22,099 bases of DNA. Origin: Chloroflexota bacterium (GTDB lineage Bacteria > Chloroflexota > Dehalococcoidia > DSTF01 > RBG-16-68-14). The DNA lies in contig JADFNZ010000006.1 in assembly GCA_022563135.1 (NCBI GenBank), forward strand, positions 1 to 22,099. The letters run 5' to 3'. Shown piece by piece: positions 13,215 through 20,592 of the stretch (its first letter is position 1; each line of letters starts with the position of its first letter). The notes under the pieces were generated by a model that made no database searches, was not told the origin of the DNA, and was given only the letters and a program-made list of their open reading frames with translations. The position numbers were made by a program, and so were the translations under genes.

Positions 13215-14768
13215 CTAGTGGCGGAAGTGGCGATACCCGGTGACCGCCATCGTCACGCCTAGCTTATTGCAGGTGGCGATGATCTCCTCGTCGCGTACGG
13301 CCCCGCCCGGCTGCACGACGGCGCGCACGCCGCCCTCCGCCGCCAGCTCGATGTTGTCCGCGAACGGGAAGAGGGCGTCCGAGGCGAGGGCGCTGCCCGG
13401 CGCGCGTTCGCCGGCGGTGCGCAGCGCCAGGTGCACGCTGTTGACGCGGTTCGGCTGGCCGGCGCCGATGCCGACGATGGCGTTGTCTTTCGCCAGGACG
13501 ATGGCGTTCGACTTCACGTGCTTCACCGCCTTCCAGGCGAAGCGCAGGTCGGCGAGCTCCTCATCGGTGGGGGCGCGCTCTGTGACGACCCGCAGTTCGA
13601 CTTGATCATCGGGCACACGGTCGGCTGTCTGTATCAGCGTCCCCCCGACAACTTGGCGTAGCTCGATCGGCTGATCGCCGGGCGAGACGAGCGGCGCGCG
13701 CAGGATGCGCAGGTTCGGGCTCTTCTGGAGCAGCGACAACGCTTCCTCCTCGTAGTCCGGCGCGATGATGATCTCCAGGAAGAGGCGCTGGCCGCTGGTC
13801 GCGTGCTTGGTGCCGCGGATCGCCTTCGCGAGATCGACCGTCACCAGCCGGTTGACGCCAATGATGCCGCCGAACGCGGAGATCGGGTCGCCCGCGAAGG
13901 CCCGGCGGTACGCCTCGACGATGTCGTCGTGCGCGGCGAGGCCGCAGGTATTCGTGTGCTTCACGATCGAGGCGGCCGGGCCGTCGAAGTCGCAGGCGGC
14001 GGTCCAGGCGGCGTCGGCGTCGAGGATGTTGACGTAGGAGAGCTGCTTGCCGTGGAGCTGCTCCGCGGCGGCGACGCCGGCGGGCTTCGCAATGCCCGCG
14101 TCGGCGTAGAAGGCGCCCCGCTGGTGGGGGTTCTCGCCGTAGCGCAGCTCCTGCAGCTTCGTGTAACCGACGGTGATCTCGTCCGGGAAGCCGCCTTCGT
14201 CCGTTCGCAGGTACGAGGCGATCGCTGTGTCGTAGAGCGCGACGTGCTGGAACGCCTTCGCCGCGAGCCGCCGCCGCTCCTCCAGCGGCACTTCGCCAGC
14301 GCGCAGCTTCTCCAGCACCGGCCCGTAGTCGGCCGGGTCGACCAGCGGGACGACGTGCGGGAAGTTCTTGGCGGCGGCGCGCAGCATCGTCGGGCCGCCG
14401 ATGTCGATCTGCTCCAGCGCGTCCTCGAGCGTGACGCTGGGCTGCGCGACGGTCTCCACGAACGGGTAGAGGTTCACCGCGACGAGGTCGATGGCGGCGA
14501 GGCCGTGCTGCTCCAGCTCCTGCAGGTGCTCCGGCTTGTCTCGGCGGGCGAGGAGGCCGGCGTGCACTGCCGGGTGGAGCGTCTTCACGCGACCGTCCAG
14601 GATCTCCGGGAAGCCGGTCAGCTCCGAGATACTGCGGACGGCCAGTCCGGCCTCCGATAGGTGGCGCTGACTGCCGCTGGTGCAGTAGATCTCCGCGCCC
14701 AGCGCCAGCAGCCCGCGCGCCAGCTCCACGGCGCCGGTCTTATCGTACGGTGCGATGATGACGCGCAT
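13215..14768 (-). CDS. purH: Bifunctional AICAR transformylase / IMP cyclohydrolase
   Basis: Catalyses the last two steps to IMP: formylation of AICAR with 10-formyl-THF, then ring closure. The N-terminal cyclohydrolase (MGS-like) domain spans ~1-130, with TSGSQRHL and RVKTLHPAVHAGLLARRD. The transformylase domain follows, with ELRYGENPHQ, VKHTNTCGLA (the family's KH-x-N-x-CG motif; Pro is more usual at the Thr after Asn), SAFGGIIGVN and the C-terminal GYRHFRH. It is complete at 517 residues. ATG at 14768, two bases after the purM stop (TAA TT ATG), with no ribosome binding site of its own, which suggests translational coupling to purM. Followed 12 nt later by the GalT-like gene. Confidence 0.97.
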   Translation of the reverse strand: MRVIIAPYDKTGAVELARGLLALGAEIYCTSGSQRHLSEAGLAVRSISELTGFPEILDGRVKTLHPAVHAGLLARRDKPEHLQELEQHGLAAIDLVAVNLYPFVETVAQPSVTLEDALEQIDIGGPTMLRAAAKNFPHVVPLVDPADYGPVLEKLRAGEVPLEERRRLAAKAFQHVALYDTAIASYLRTDEGGFPDEITVGYTKLQELRYGENPHQRGAFYADAGIAKPAGVAAAEQLHGKQLSYVNILDADAAWTAACDFDGPAASIVKHTNTCGLAAHDDIVEAYRRAFAGDPISAFGGIIGVNRLVTVDLAKAIRGTKHATSGQRLFLEIIIAPDYEEEALSLLQKSPNLRILRAPLVSPGDQPIELRQVVGGTLIQTADRVPDDQVELRVVTERAPTDEELADLRFAWKAVKHVKSNAIVLAKDNAIVGIGAGQPNRVNSVHLALRTAGERAPGSALASDALFPFADNIELAAEGGVRAVVQPGGAVRDEEIIATCNKLGVTMAVTGYRHFRH

Positions 14769-14770
14769 AA

Positions 14771-15853
14771 TTATTCGAAAGTGACCCTCGCGTCCCCTTC
14801 AGCGCGCAGCACCTCTCCCAGCACGAGCGCGTCCGGCAGGGCTTCGTCCTGAGGCTCAGCCCGAAGGGCGGCGCGGATGGCGTCCGCCTGCGAGGGCTCG
14901 GCGACGAGGACGAGGCCGATGCCCATGTTGAACGTCCGCCACAGCTCCTCCTCCGCCACGTTACCCTCTCGCTGGACGAGGCGGAAGATCGGCGGCGCCT
15001 CCCACGCCGAGCGGTCGATCCGCGCGCCGAGGCCGTCCGGCAGGATGCGCGCGACGTTCTCCGCGAGGCCGCCGCCGGTGATGTGCGCGATGCCCTTCAC
15101 CTTGTCGCGAACGGCCAGCGCCTCGCGCACGTAGGAGCGGTGGGGCGCAAGCAGCGCCTCGCCCAGCGACATGCCCAGCTCCGGCTCGACGCGCTCCAGC
15201 CGCGCGCGATCCGCCGCCGTGTCGCCACCGATGCCGATGGAGAGCGCGCGTCGCACCAGCGAGAAGCCGTTGGTGTGCAGGCCGCTCGACGGCAGGCCGA
15301 GCAGCACGTCGCCCTCGCGCACCGTCGAGCTATCGATCAGCTCATCCCGCTCGACGGCGCCGACGACGAAGCCGACGATGTCGAAGTCGCCCGGAGCGTA
15401 GATATCGGGCATATCGGCCGTCTCGCCGCCGATGAGCGCGCAGCCGGCCTCCCGGCAGGCCGAGGCGATGCCACCCACGAGCGCCGCCTTCTGCTCCTCG
15501 GTGAGCGTCGAGGAGGCGATGTAGTCGAGGAAGAAGAGCGGCTCCGCGCCGGCGGTGATGATGTCGTTCACGTTCTGGTTGACGAGATCGACGCCGATCG
15601 ACTCGTAGCGGTCGAGGAGCGCCGCGAGCCGCACCTTGGTGCCGACGCTGTCCGTGCTGGAGACGAGCACCGGTTTTTGGTACTCGCCCAGGCGAAAGAG
15701 CCCGCCGAACGGCCCGACGCCGGCCAGCACCTCCGGCCGGTGCGTGCTCTTCGCCAGCTCGCGGATGCGCTCGACCACGCGGCGGCGGGCGTCGAGGTCG
15801 ACGCCCGCCGCCGCGTAGGTGAGGGGCGGGCGTGTCGGATCGGCGGCGTTCAT
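14771..15853 (-). CDS. purM: Phosphoribosylformylglycinamidine cyclo-ligase (AIR synthetase)
   Basis: Fifth step of purine synthesis: ATP-dependent closure of FGAM to AIR. Complete at 360 residues. Family marks: SSTDSVGTKVRLA (~65-77), the NDIITAGAEPLFFLDY segment, GGETADMPDIY, and ITGGGLAENVARILP towards the C-terminus. ATG at 15853 with GAGGAGG four bases upstream. It lies 79 nt downstream of purF and abuts purH, giving the order purF-purM-purH. Its substrate-supplying partners PurQ (truncated) and PurL are respectively 13 kb away and absent from the window. Confidence 0.97.
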   Translation of the reverse strand: MNAADPTRPPLTYAAAGVDLDARRRVVERIRELAKSTHRPEVLAGVGPFGGLFRLGEYQKPVLVSSTDSVGTKVRLAALLDRYESIGVDLVNQNVNDIITAGAEPLFFLDYIASSTLTEEQKAALVGGIASACREAGCALIGGETADMPDIYAPGDFDIVGFVVGAVERDELIDSSTVREGDVLLGLPSSGLHTNGFSLVRRALSIGIGGDTAADRARLERVEPELGMSLGEALLAPHRSYVREALAVRDKVKGIAHITGGGLAENVARILPDGLGARIDRSAWEAPPIFRLVQREGNVAEEELWRTFNMGIGLVLVAEPSQADAIRAALRAEPQDEALPDALVLGEVLRAEGDARVTFE

Positions 15854-15932
15854 CCGCCCTCCTCGCGAAGCTGTGCGATGGTGTGGCAGTCCGGCTGGTG
15901 GCGGGGGGCGAGAGTGAGGTACAGTGCGCCGC

Positions 15933-17390
15933 TCACTGGCGGCGGCCGATGGAGGGCACGATCTCCGTCCACTCGAACTCGTGGCGGTCGCTGCCCAGCG
16001 CGGGCTCCAGCGCCAGCTTATCCATCTGCAGCGGCACTGGCAGCGGGTACTTGCCGGTGAAGCAGGCGAGACAGAACTTGTCCTTCGGCATGCCGACCGC
16101 CTCGATCAGGCCTTCCACGCTGAGGTAGCCCAGGCTGTCCGCGCCGATGTGCTCGCGGATCTCTTCGACCGTCTTGCCGCCCGCGATTAACTCCCAGCGC
16201 GTGCCCAGGTCGATGCCGAAGAAGCACGGATCAGTGATCGGCGGCGAGGTGATGCGCATGTGCACCTCGCGCGCGCCGGCCTTGCGCAGCATAGCGACGA
16301 GAGGCAGCGTCGTCGTCGCCCGGATGATGCTATCGTCCACGACGACGATCTTGCGGCCCTCCAGCAGCTCAGGCAGTGGATTGTACTTGAGTCGGACCCC
16401 GACCTCGCGGATGCGCTGGTCGGGCTGGATAAACGTCCGGCCCACGTAGCGGTTCACCACGAGCCCTTCGGTAAACGGAATGCCCGCCTCCTGCGAGTAG
16501 CCGACGGCCGCCGCCGTCGCCGAGTTTGGCACGCCGATGACGATATCGGCGTCCGCCGGGTGTTCGCGTGCGAGCTGCGCGCCGAGCGACATCCGCACCG
16601 GATAGACCAGCTTGCCGCCGATCACGCTGTCCGGCCGCGCGAAGTAGATGTATTCGAAGATGCAGAAGGCGTCCTTACGCTCTGCCGCACGGAAGCTCTC
16701 GACGCCTTCGCCGGTAATTCGCACCACCTCGCCGGGCTCGATCTCCCGCACGAAGGTAGCGCCGAGGTGGTCGAAGGCGCACGTCTCCGAGGCGACTACC
16801 CAGCCGCCATTGAGCTGGCCCAGGCTGAGCGGCCGGTTACCCATCGGGTCGCGGGCGGCCATCAGCTCCTGCGGCGTGAGGACGACGAGCGAATACGCGC
16901 CGGAGAGGCGTCGCATGAGATAGGCCCAGCGCTCCTGCCAGGAACCGCCGGGCGCGTTGGCGAGAGTCTGGGCGATGACCTCCGAGTCGGTGCCGGTGGA
17001 GAAGGAGATGCCCTGCTCCTCCAGGTCGGTTCGCAGGAGCGCCGCATTCACGATGTTGCCGTTGTGGCCCAGCGCGAGCGAGCCCGAGGGCCCTTCGACT
17101 TGGATCGGCTGGGCGTTCGCCGCGTGGCTGGAGCCGCTGGTGGAGTAGCGAGTGTGGCCAATGGCCATGTGTCCCGGCAGGTAGCTCAGGTCCTCTTCGT
17201 CGAAGACCTGTGAGACGAGGCCCATGCCGGTGCGGAGGTAGAGACGGCGATCGTTAGCTGAGGCGATCCCTGCGCTCTCTTGGCCGCGGTGTTGGAGCGC
17301 ATAGAGACCATAGAAGGTGACTCTGGCGACATCCTCGCCCGGGGCGTAGACCCCGAAGACGCCACAAGACTCACGGAGAGTCGGGCTCAC
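15933..17390 (-). CDS. purF: Amidophosphoribosyltransferase, iron-sulfur type
   Basis: First committed step of purine synthesis: PRPP plus glutamine gives phosphoribosylamine. Class II glutaminase domain with catalytic Cys9 in ESCGVFGV after an 8-residue propeptide that must be removed, as in the Bacillus enzyme. Other marks are LQHRGQESAG (~32-41) and IGHTRYSTSGSS. The phosphoribosyltransferase domain has the PRPP loop VVVDDSIIRATTT (349-361), where Ala stands in the place usually held by Gly. Cys243, Cys389, Cys440 and Cys443 match the four ligands of the structural [4Fe-4S] cluster of Bacillus-type PurF, which makes the enzyme oxygen-sensitive in that organism. GTG start at 17390 with AGGAGGGG immediately upstream. 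Complete at 485 residues. First gene of the purF-purM-purH unit; no clear promoter seen in the 109 nt upstream. Confidence 0.97.
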   Translation of the reverse strand: MSPTLRESCGVFGVYAPGEDVARVTFYGLYALQHRGQESAGIASANDRRLYLRTGMGLVSQVFDEEDLSYLPGHMAIGHTRYSTSGSSHAANAQPIQVEGPSGSLALGHNGNIVNAALLRTDLEEQGISFSTGTDSEVIAQTLANAPGGSWQERWAYLMRRLSGAYSLVVLTPQELMAARDPMGNRPLSLGQLNGGWVVASETCAFDHLGATFVREIEPGEVVRITGEGVESFRAAERKDAFCIFEYIYFARPDSVIGGKLVYPVRMSLGAQLAREHPADADIVIGVPNSATAAAVGYSQEAGIPFTEGLVVNRYVGRTFIQPDQRIREVGVRLKYNPLPELLEGRKIVVVDDSIIRATTTLPLVAMLRKAGAREVHMRITSPPITDPCFFGIDLGTRWELIAGGKTVEEIREHIGADSLGYLSVEGLIEAVGMPKDKFCLACFTGKYPLPVPLQMDKLALEPALGSDRHEFEWTEIVPSIGRRQ

Positions 17391-17499
17391 GGCCCCTCCT
17401 GCCTGTGCAGGTCGTGCAGTCCGGCAGTGCTGGAGGTCGTTTCGTGCTGGCCTCCTAGCGACTCAAGTCTACCAGCATGGTGGAAGTAGCGCAAACGTT

Positions 17500-18459
17500 T
17501 CAAGAGCTGATGCGCTCGGCCGCAGGCGCCTCGCGGTGATCGTGGCCGATGACGCTGGTGCAGCGGGGGAGGGAGTGTCCGCCCTCGCGTCCGTGCATTG
17601 GCCGGAGCTCCGGCTGGATGGTGACGTGGTGAATCTGGAACCGCTCGTGGAGCATGTCGCAGAGCTGGGCGAGGAGCTGGTCGGAGTCCTGCTCGCCGGT
17701 CAGCTCGCAGTGGCAGCTCAACGCGACGAGGCCGGAGGTGACAGTCCAGATGTGCAGGTCGTGCAGGCCGGCGACGCCCGGCGCTCCCGTGAGCGCCTGC
17801 TCGACGGCGGCCGTGTCGATGTGGGCGGGCGCCGTCTCCAGCAGCACGGCGAGCGATTCGCGCAGCAGCCGCGCCGCGCCGACGACAACGAGCAGGCCGA
17901 TCGCGACCCCAGCGAGCGGATCGGCCAGGAACCAGCCGGTCGTCAGCATCACGATGCCGGCGGCGATGGCGCCGACCGAGCCCAGCAGATCGCCGATGAC
18001 ATGGTAGAAGGCGCCGCGCACGTTGATGCTGCGCCTCTGCTGAGCGTTGAGGAGGAGGGCGCTCACGGCGTTCGCGAGCAGGCCGACGGCGGCGATGCCG
18101 AGCATGGGCGCGCTATCGACATCCGGTGGGTCGGCGAATCGCTGGGCCGATTGCCAGAAGACGAAGGCGGCTACGAGCAGCAGCGCGCCGCCATTCGCGG
18201 TGGCCGCCAGCACCTCCGCGCGCTGGTAGCCGAACGAGGCGCGCGCGCTCGCGGGGCGGTTGGCCATCCAGATCGCGAACAGCGCCAGCGAGAGGGCGAG
18301 CACATCGGCCAGGAGATGGCCGGCGTCGGCGAGCAGCGCGATGCTGTTCGTGAGGATCCCGCCGATGACCTCGGCGACGAGGACGACGAACGTGATCGCC
18401 AGGGCGATCGCGAGGGCGCGGCGGCTCGACGCGCGGTCAGCGGTGAGCTGTTCGTCCAC
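17500..18459 (-). CDS. Cation diffusion facilitator, CzcD/ZitB-like zinc exporter
   Basis: Six-helix metal/proton antiporter that exports zinc (or Co/Cd) from the cytoplasm. Transport-site residues are Asp45 and Asp52 with His48 in LADAGHLLAD on helix 2, and the second HxxxD, His153-Asp157, in FYHVIGDLLGS on helix 5. The C-terminal cytoplasmic domain (~220-300) has GLHDLHIWTVTSG and HHVTIQPE; the tail is His-rich. The frame also contains an ATG at 18510, but the GTG at 18459 is preferred since AGGAG lies five bases before it, whereas the ATG has only a poorly spaced GAGGA. With this start the gene overlaps the repressor gene by 23 nt, so the two are co-transcribed and probably coupled. Zinc is inferred from the repressor's metal site. 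Confidence 0.9.
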   Translation of the reverse strand: MDEQLTADRASSRRALAIALAITFVVLVAEVIGGILTNSIALLADAGHLLADVLALSLALFAIWMANRPASARASFGYQRAEVLAATANGGALLLVAAFVFWQSAQRFADPPDVDSAPMLGIAAVGLLANAVSALLLNAQQRRSINVRGAFYHVIGDLLGSVGAIAAGIVMLTTGWFLADPLAGVAIGLLVVVGAARLLRESLAVLLETAPAHIDTAAVEQALTGAPGVAGLHDLHIWTVTSGLVALSCHCELTGEQDSDQLLAQLCDMLHERFQIHHVTIQPELRPMHGREGGHSLPRCTSVIGHDHREAPAAERISS

Positions 18460-18856
18460 GGCTGCTCCTGATGCCACTGTTACCTGGGCCGGGCGAGTCC
18501 TCCTGCGCATGGCGCAACGTGTCCTCGAAGATATGGCGGATATGCGTGTCGGCCAGGCTGTAGTAGACCTTCCGCCCCCGCTTCTCCGCCGTGACCAGCT
18601 TCATGAGGCGTAGCTCGCGCATCTGGTGGGACATGGCCGATTCGGACACGCGAAGGATGGAGGCCAGGTCGTGGTTACAGAGTTCGCCAAAGGAGAGGGC
18701 GTGGATGATAGAGACGCGGGTGGGATCGGCGAGGACGCGGAACACGTCAGCGACGGCCACCGCGGTCTCACGTCCCATCACGGCGCAGCGCGCCGCCTCC
18801 ACCCGCTCGGGGTCGACGTAGCGGGCCACGGACGCTTGTTGTTCTTGCGCCGGCAT
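18437..18856 (-). CDS. ArsR/SmtB-family metal-sensing repressor
   Basis: Winged-helix dimeric repressor of 139 residues, released from DNA on metal binding. The HTH region covers VFRVLADPTRVSIIHAL through DLASILRVSESAMSHQMREL (~39-82), with the wing EKRGRKVYYSL (~91-101). Helix 5 carries Asp103, His105, His116 and Glu119; the spacing 0, +2, +13, +16 is exactly that of the zinc site of SmtB, and CzrA has His at the last position. The helix-3 site ELCNHDL lacks the double-Cys pattern of CadC, so zinc (or Co) rather than Cd/Pb is the likely signal. ATG at 18856. It is followed by and overlaps the CDF exporter, which it should control, and its own promoter carries a palindrome. Confidence 0.93.
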   Translation of the reverse strand: MPAQEQQASVARYVDPERVEAARCAVMGRETAVAVADVFRVLADPTRVSIIHALSFGELCNHDLASILRVSESAMSHQMRELRLMKLVTAEKRGRKVYYSLADTHIRHIFEDTLRHAQEDSPGPGNSGIRSSRGRTAHR

Positions 18857-18863
18857 CGGTCAC

Positions 18864-18893
18864 ATGTTACTTGAATTGTTGCGCAACTGTCAA
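18864..18893 (-). promoter_or_regulatory. Promoter and palindromic operator of the repressor/exporter unit; leaderless
   Basis: Minus-strand TTGACA (18888-18893) and TAACAT (18864-18869) are 18 bases apart. Between them is the perfect palindrome GTTGCGCAAC (18878-18887), with further partial symmetry outward (TTGAAT.../...GTCAA), where a SmtB-type repressor would block RNA polymerase. Only seven bases separate the -10 box from the ATG at 18856 and there is no ribosome binding site, so the transcript should begin at or next to the start codon. Confidence 0.6.
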
Positions 18894-18926
18894 ATAATTG
18901 AACGTGTCAGCGCCCGGCTGCCCCGA

Positions 18927-19700
18927 TTAGCGTTCGCGTTCTTCGAGCAGCTTGCGGTGCAGCCAGCGAATGCGTAGCAGATCGCCGACCTCTCGCAGAG
19001 CGGAGCGTACTCCAAGCTTGAAGCTAGAGCCGCCGACGTGCTCCCAGACGATTGGCACCTGCGCGATGGTGAAGCCGAGCCTCTGCGCCAGGTACAAGAT
19101 CTCCGCATCGAACGCCCAACCTTCGAGCTGCTGGCGGGAGAAGATCGCCTGCGCCGCCTCCCGGCTGAACGCCTTGAAGCCGCACTGGGTATCCTCGATA
19201 TCGCCGAGGAGGATCCGCCGCCTCCCGGCGGCGAAGAGCCGCCCGCCGATGCGACGCCAGGCAGGCTGGGAGGCGCGCATGTCCGCGCCGCCCGGCTGCA
19301 CGCGCGTGCCCGCTGCCACGCCCGCGCCTGCCTCCAGCGCCGCGAGGAGCTTGGGAATCTCCTCGGGCGGCATCGCCATGTCCGCGTCGAGGATGAGACG
19401 GCGGTCGCCGGTCGCCTCCAGCATGCCGGTGCGGACAGCCGCTCCCTTCCCGCGGTTCTGCTCGTGGCGCAGCAGTCTCAGGGAGACGTTGCCCGGCAGA
19501 TTCGTGGCGGCTTCGCGGGCGATCTCGGCGCTGCTGTCCGCGCTGCCGTCATCGACCACGATGATCTCGGCCTCGTACTGCTGGCCGCGGGCGAACTGGA
19601 TCAGGCGCGCGAGGGAGTCGCCGAGCCGGTTCGCCTCGTTGTACGCGGGGACGATGAAGCTGACGCTCGCTTGTGGCGGGGCCGGGTCGCCGCCAGCCAT
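18927..19700 (-). CDS. Family 2 glycosyltransferase, ALG5-like (polyprenyl-phosphate glucosyltransferase type)
   Basis: GT-A fold enzyme of 257 residues. Motifs: FIVPAYNEANR (~15-25), VDDGSADSS (~49-57), HEQNRGKGAAVRTGM (~79-93), the metal-binding DADM (105-108), EDTQCGFKAFSR (~169-180) and EGWAFDAEILYLA (~193-205). The combination is that of dolichyl-phosphate beta-glucosyltransferase and its bacterial relatives, which charge a lipid carrier with one sugar. No C-terminal membrane domain. ATG at 19700, nine bases after the stop of the upstream two-helix membrane protein, so the two form a unit. It shares the DTQCGFKA block and overall layout with the glycosyltransferase at 11362-12093. Donor sugar not deducible. 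Confidence 0.88.
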   Translation of the reverse strand: MAGGDPAPPQASVSFIVPAYNEANRLGDSLARLIQFARGQQYEAEIIVVDDGSADSSAEIAREAATNLPGNVSLRLLRHEQNRGKGAAVRTGMLEATGDRRLILDADMAMPPEEIPKLLAALEAGAGVAAGTRVQPGGADMRASQPAWRRIGGRLFAAGRRRILLGDIEDTQCGFKAFSREAAQAIFSRQQLEGWAFDAEILYLAQRLGFTIAQVPIVWEHVGGSSFKLGVRSALREVGDLLRIRWLHRKLLEERER

Positions 19701-19709
19701 AGGTTCGTC

Positions 19710-20348
19710 CTAGGCCTCGACGTTCGCGCGAGGTCGCCGCCGGCGGCGCTTGTCTGGCTGGCCGTCGTCGCCCACAACGTGCAGCGGCTTGTCAACGAGG
19801 CGAACGATCGCCTCCGCAGCCGCGCGGGCGCGCGCGAGCCCCTCCTCGGCGGCATAACGAGGCACGGTCACCTGGCCGATGGAGAGCCGGCGGCCGCTGG
19901 TCTTGAGCAGCGAGATCTGAAACTGTGCGAAGTCATCCGCTCCGCCCGACTGCGGCTCCCGGCTCGTCTCCTCGATCTCCAGCCGTTCGATCTTCGCGAA
20001 AGGCACCAGCTCTGAGGTGCCGACGCCCATGCCGAAGAGACCCTGTTGCCAGATGGCGGTCCCTTTCTTCCGGTCGATGATGACGTTCGCTCCGTAGATG
20101 GCGTAGACGAACCCCATGCCGGAGAACGGCACCAGCAGAATGGCGCCGCCCATCAGCAGCAGGGCGAGGACAAAGGGCATGTTCTCCAGCCAGACTACCA
20201 CTGCGGCGAAGGCGAAGGCGGCGAGCAGCAGCCCGAGCAACGGCGCGACGGCAGCGCTGCGCGCAGGCTTGATATCGACGCGATCCTCCCAGACGACGCA
20301 GACGCGCCGGTGGAGGTCGATCTCCTGTTTTGCGCTCGGGCTGCCCAT
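19710..20348 (-). CDS. Two-helix membrane protein of unknown function
   Basis: A 212-residue protein I do not recognise as a named family. A short polar N-terminus (1-~30) is followed by two closely spaced membrane helices (~33-54 and ~57-80). A cytoplasmic region of beta-strand-like segments then follows (NVIIDRKKGTAIWQQG, SELVPFAKIERLEIEE, FQISLLKTSGRRLSIG), reminiscent of bacterial PH-like domains, ending in a helix (~170-190) and a strongly basic tail (DKRRRRRPR). ATG at 20348; a GAGGAGG lies 13 bases upstream, rather far. A -10-like TATACT lies at 20384-20389 on the same strand, without a good -35. It is upstream of, and nine bases from, the ALG5-like gene, suggesting a partner in the same envelope process. 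Confidence 0.75.
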   Translation of the reverse strand: MGSPSAKQEIDLHRRVCVVWEDRVDIKPARSAAVAPLLGLLLAAFAFAAVVVWLENMPFVLALLLMGGAILLVPFSGMGFVYAIYGANVIIDRKKGTAIWQQGLFGMGVGTSELVPFAKIERLEIEETSREPQSGGADDFAQFQISLLKTSGRRLSIGQVTVPRYAAEEGLARARAAAEAIVRLVDKPLHVVGDDGQPDKRRRRRPRANVEA

Positions 20349-20592
20349 GCGGGACGAAGGCCCTCCTCTCGTATCGCGGCATCAGTATAGCGAGTGGCCA
20401 CCTTAGGGCGGAGACCCTTGACAACGGATGAATTGGTGGTATAGTCGTGGCGCGAGGGGCGGGTGGGAAGCCCGAAGTTTCCTGCGGTCTTTCGGCCTCC
20501 CTGATAAGCATGGACGCCGTTTCCGCTAGGGCGGCAGCGCGTTCTTAGTAGTTCTTGCATTTGATACCCCCCCAGGGGGAGGAGGAGTGTCA
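20349..20592. promoter_or_regulatory. Divergent intergenic region; strong plus-strand promoter and ~140-nt leader
   Basis: On the plus strand TTGACA (20418-20423), a 16-base spacer and TATAGT (20440-20445) form a near-consensus promoter for the secreted protein gene. Transcription would begin near 20452, leaving ~140 nt of leader. This contains small GC hairpins (for example CGGG/CCCG around 20461-20475, and GGTC/GGCC with a TTTC loop around 20487-20498). Next to the start is a run of C (20567-20573) that can pair with the G-run (20575-20579) running into the ribosome binding site GGAGGAGG. I could not match the leader to a known riboswitch. On the minus strand a lone TATACT (20384-20389) may serve the two-helix membrane protein gene. 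Confidence 0.55.

Noticed and set aside
12114..13262. Plus-strand frame of 382 codons opposite the GalT-like gene
   Set aside because: Low-complexity shadow; the minus strand carries the HxHxQ enzyme with a good ribosome binding site.
20446..20592. Possible c-di-GMP or cobalamin riboswitch before the secreted protein gene
   Set aside because: Short G/C-rich pieces recall such elements, but no conserved core could be matched by eye; listed only as a structured leader.
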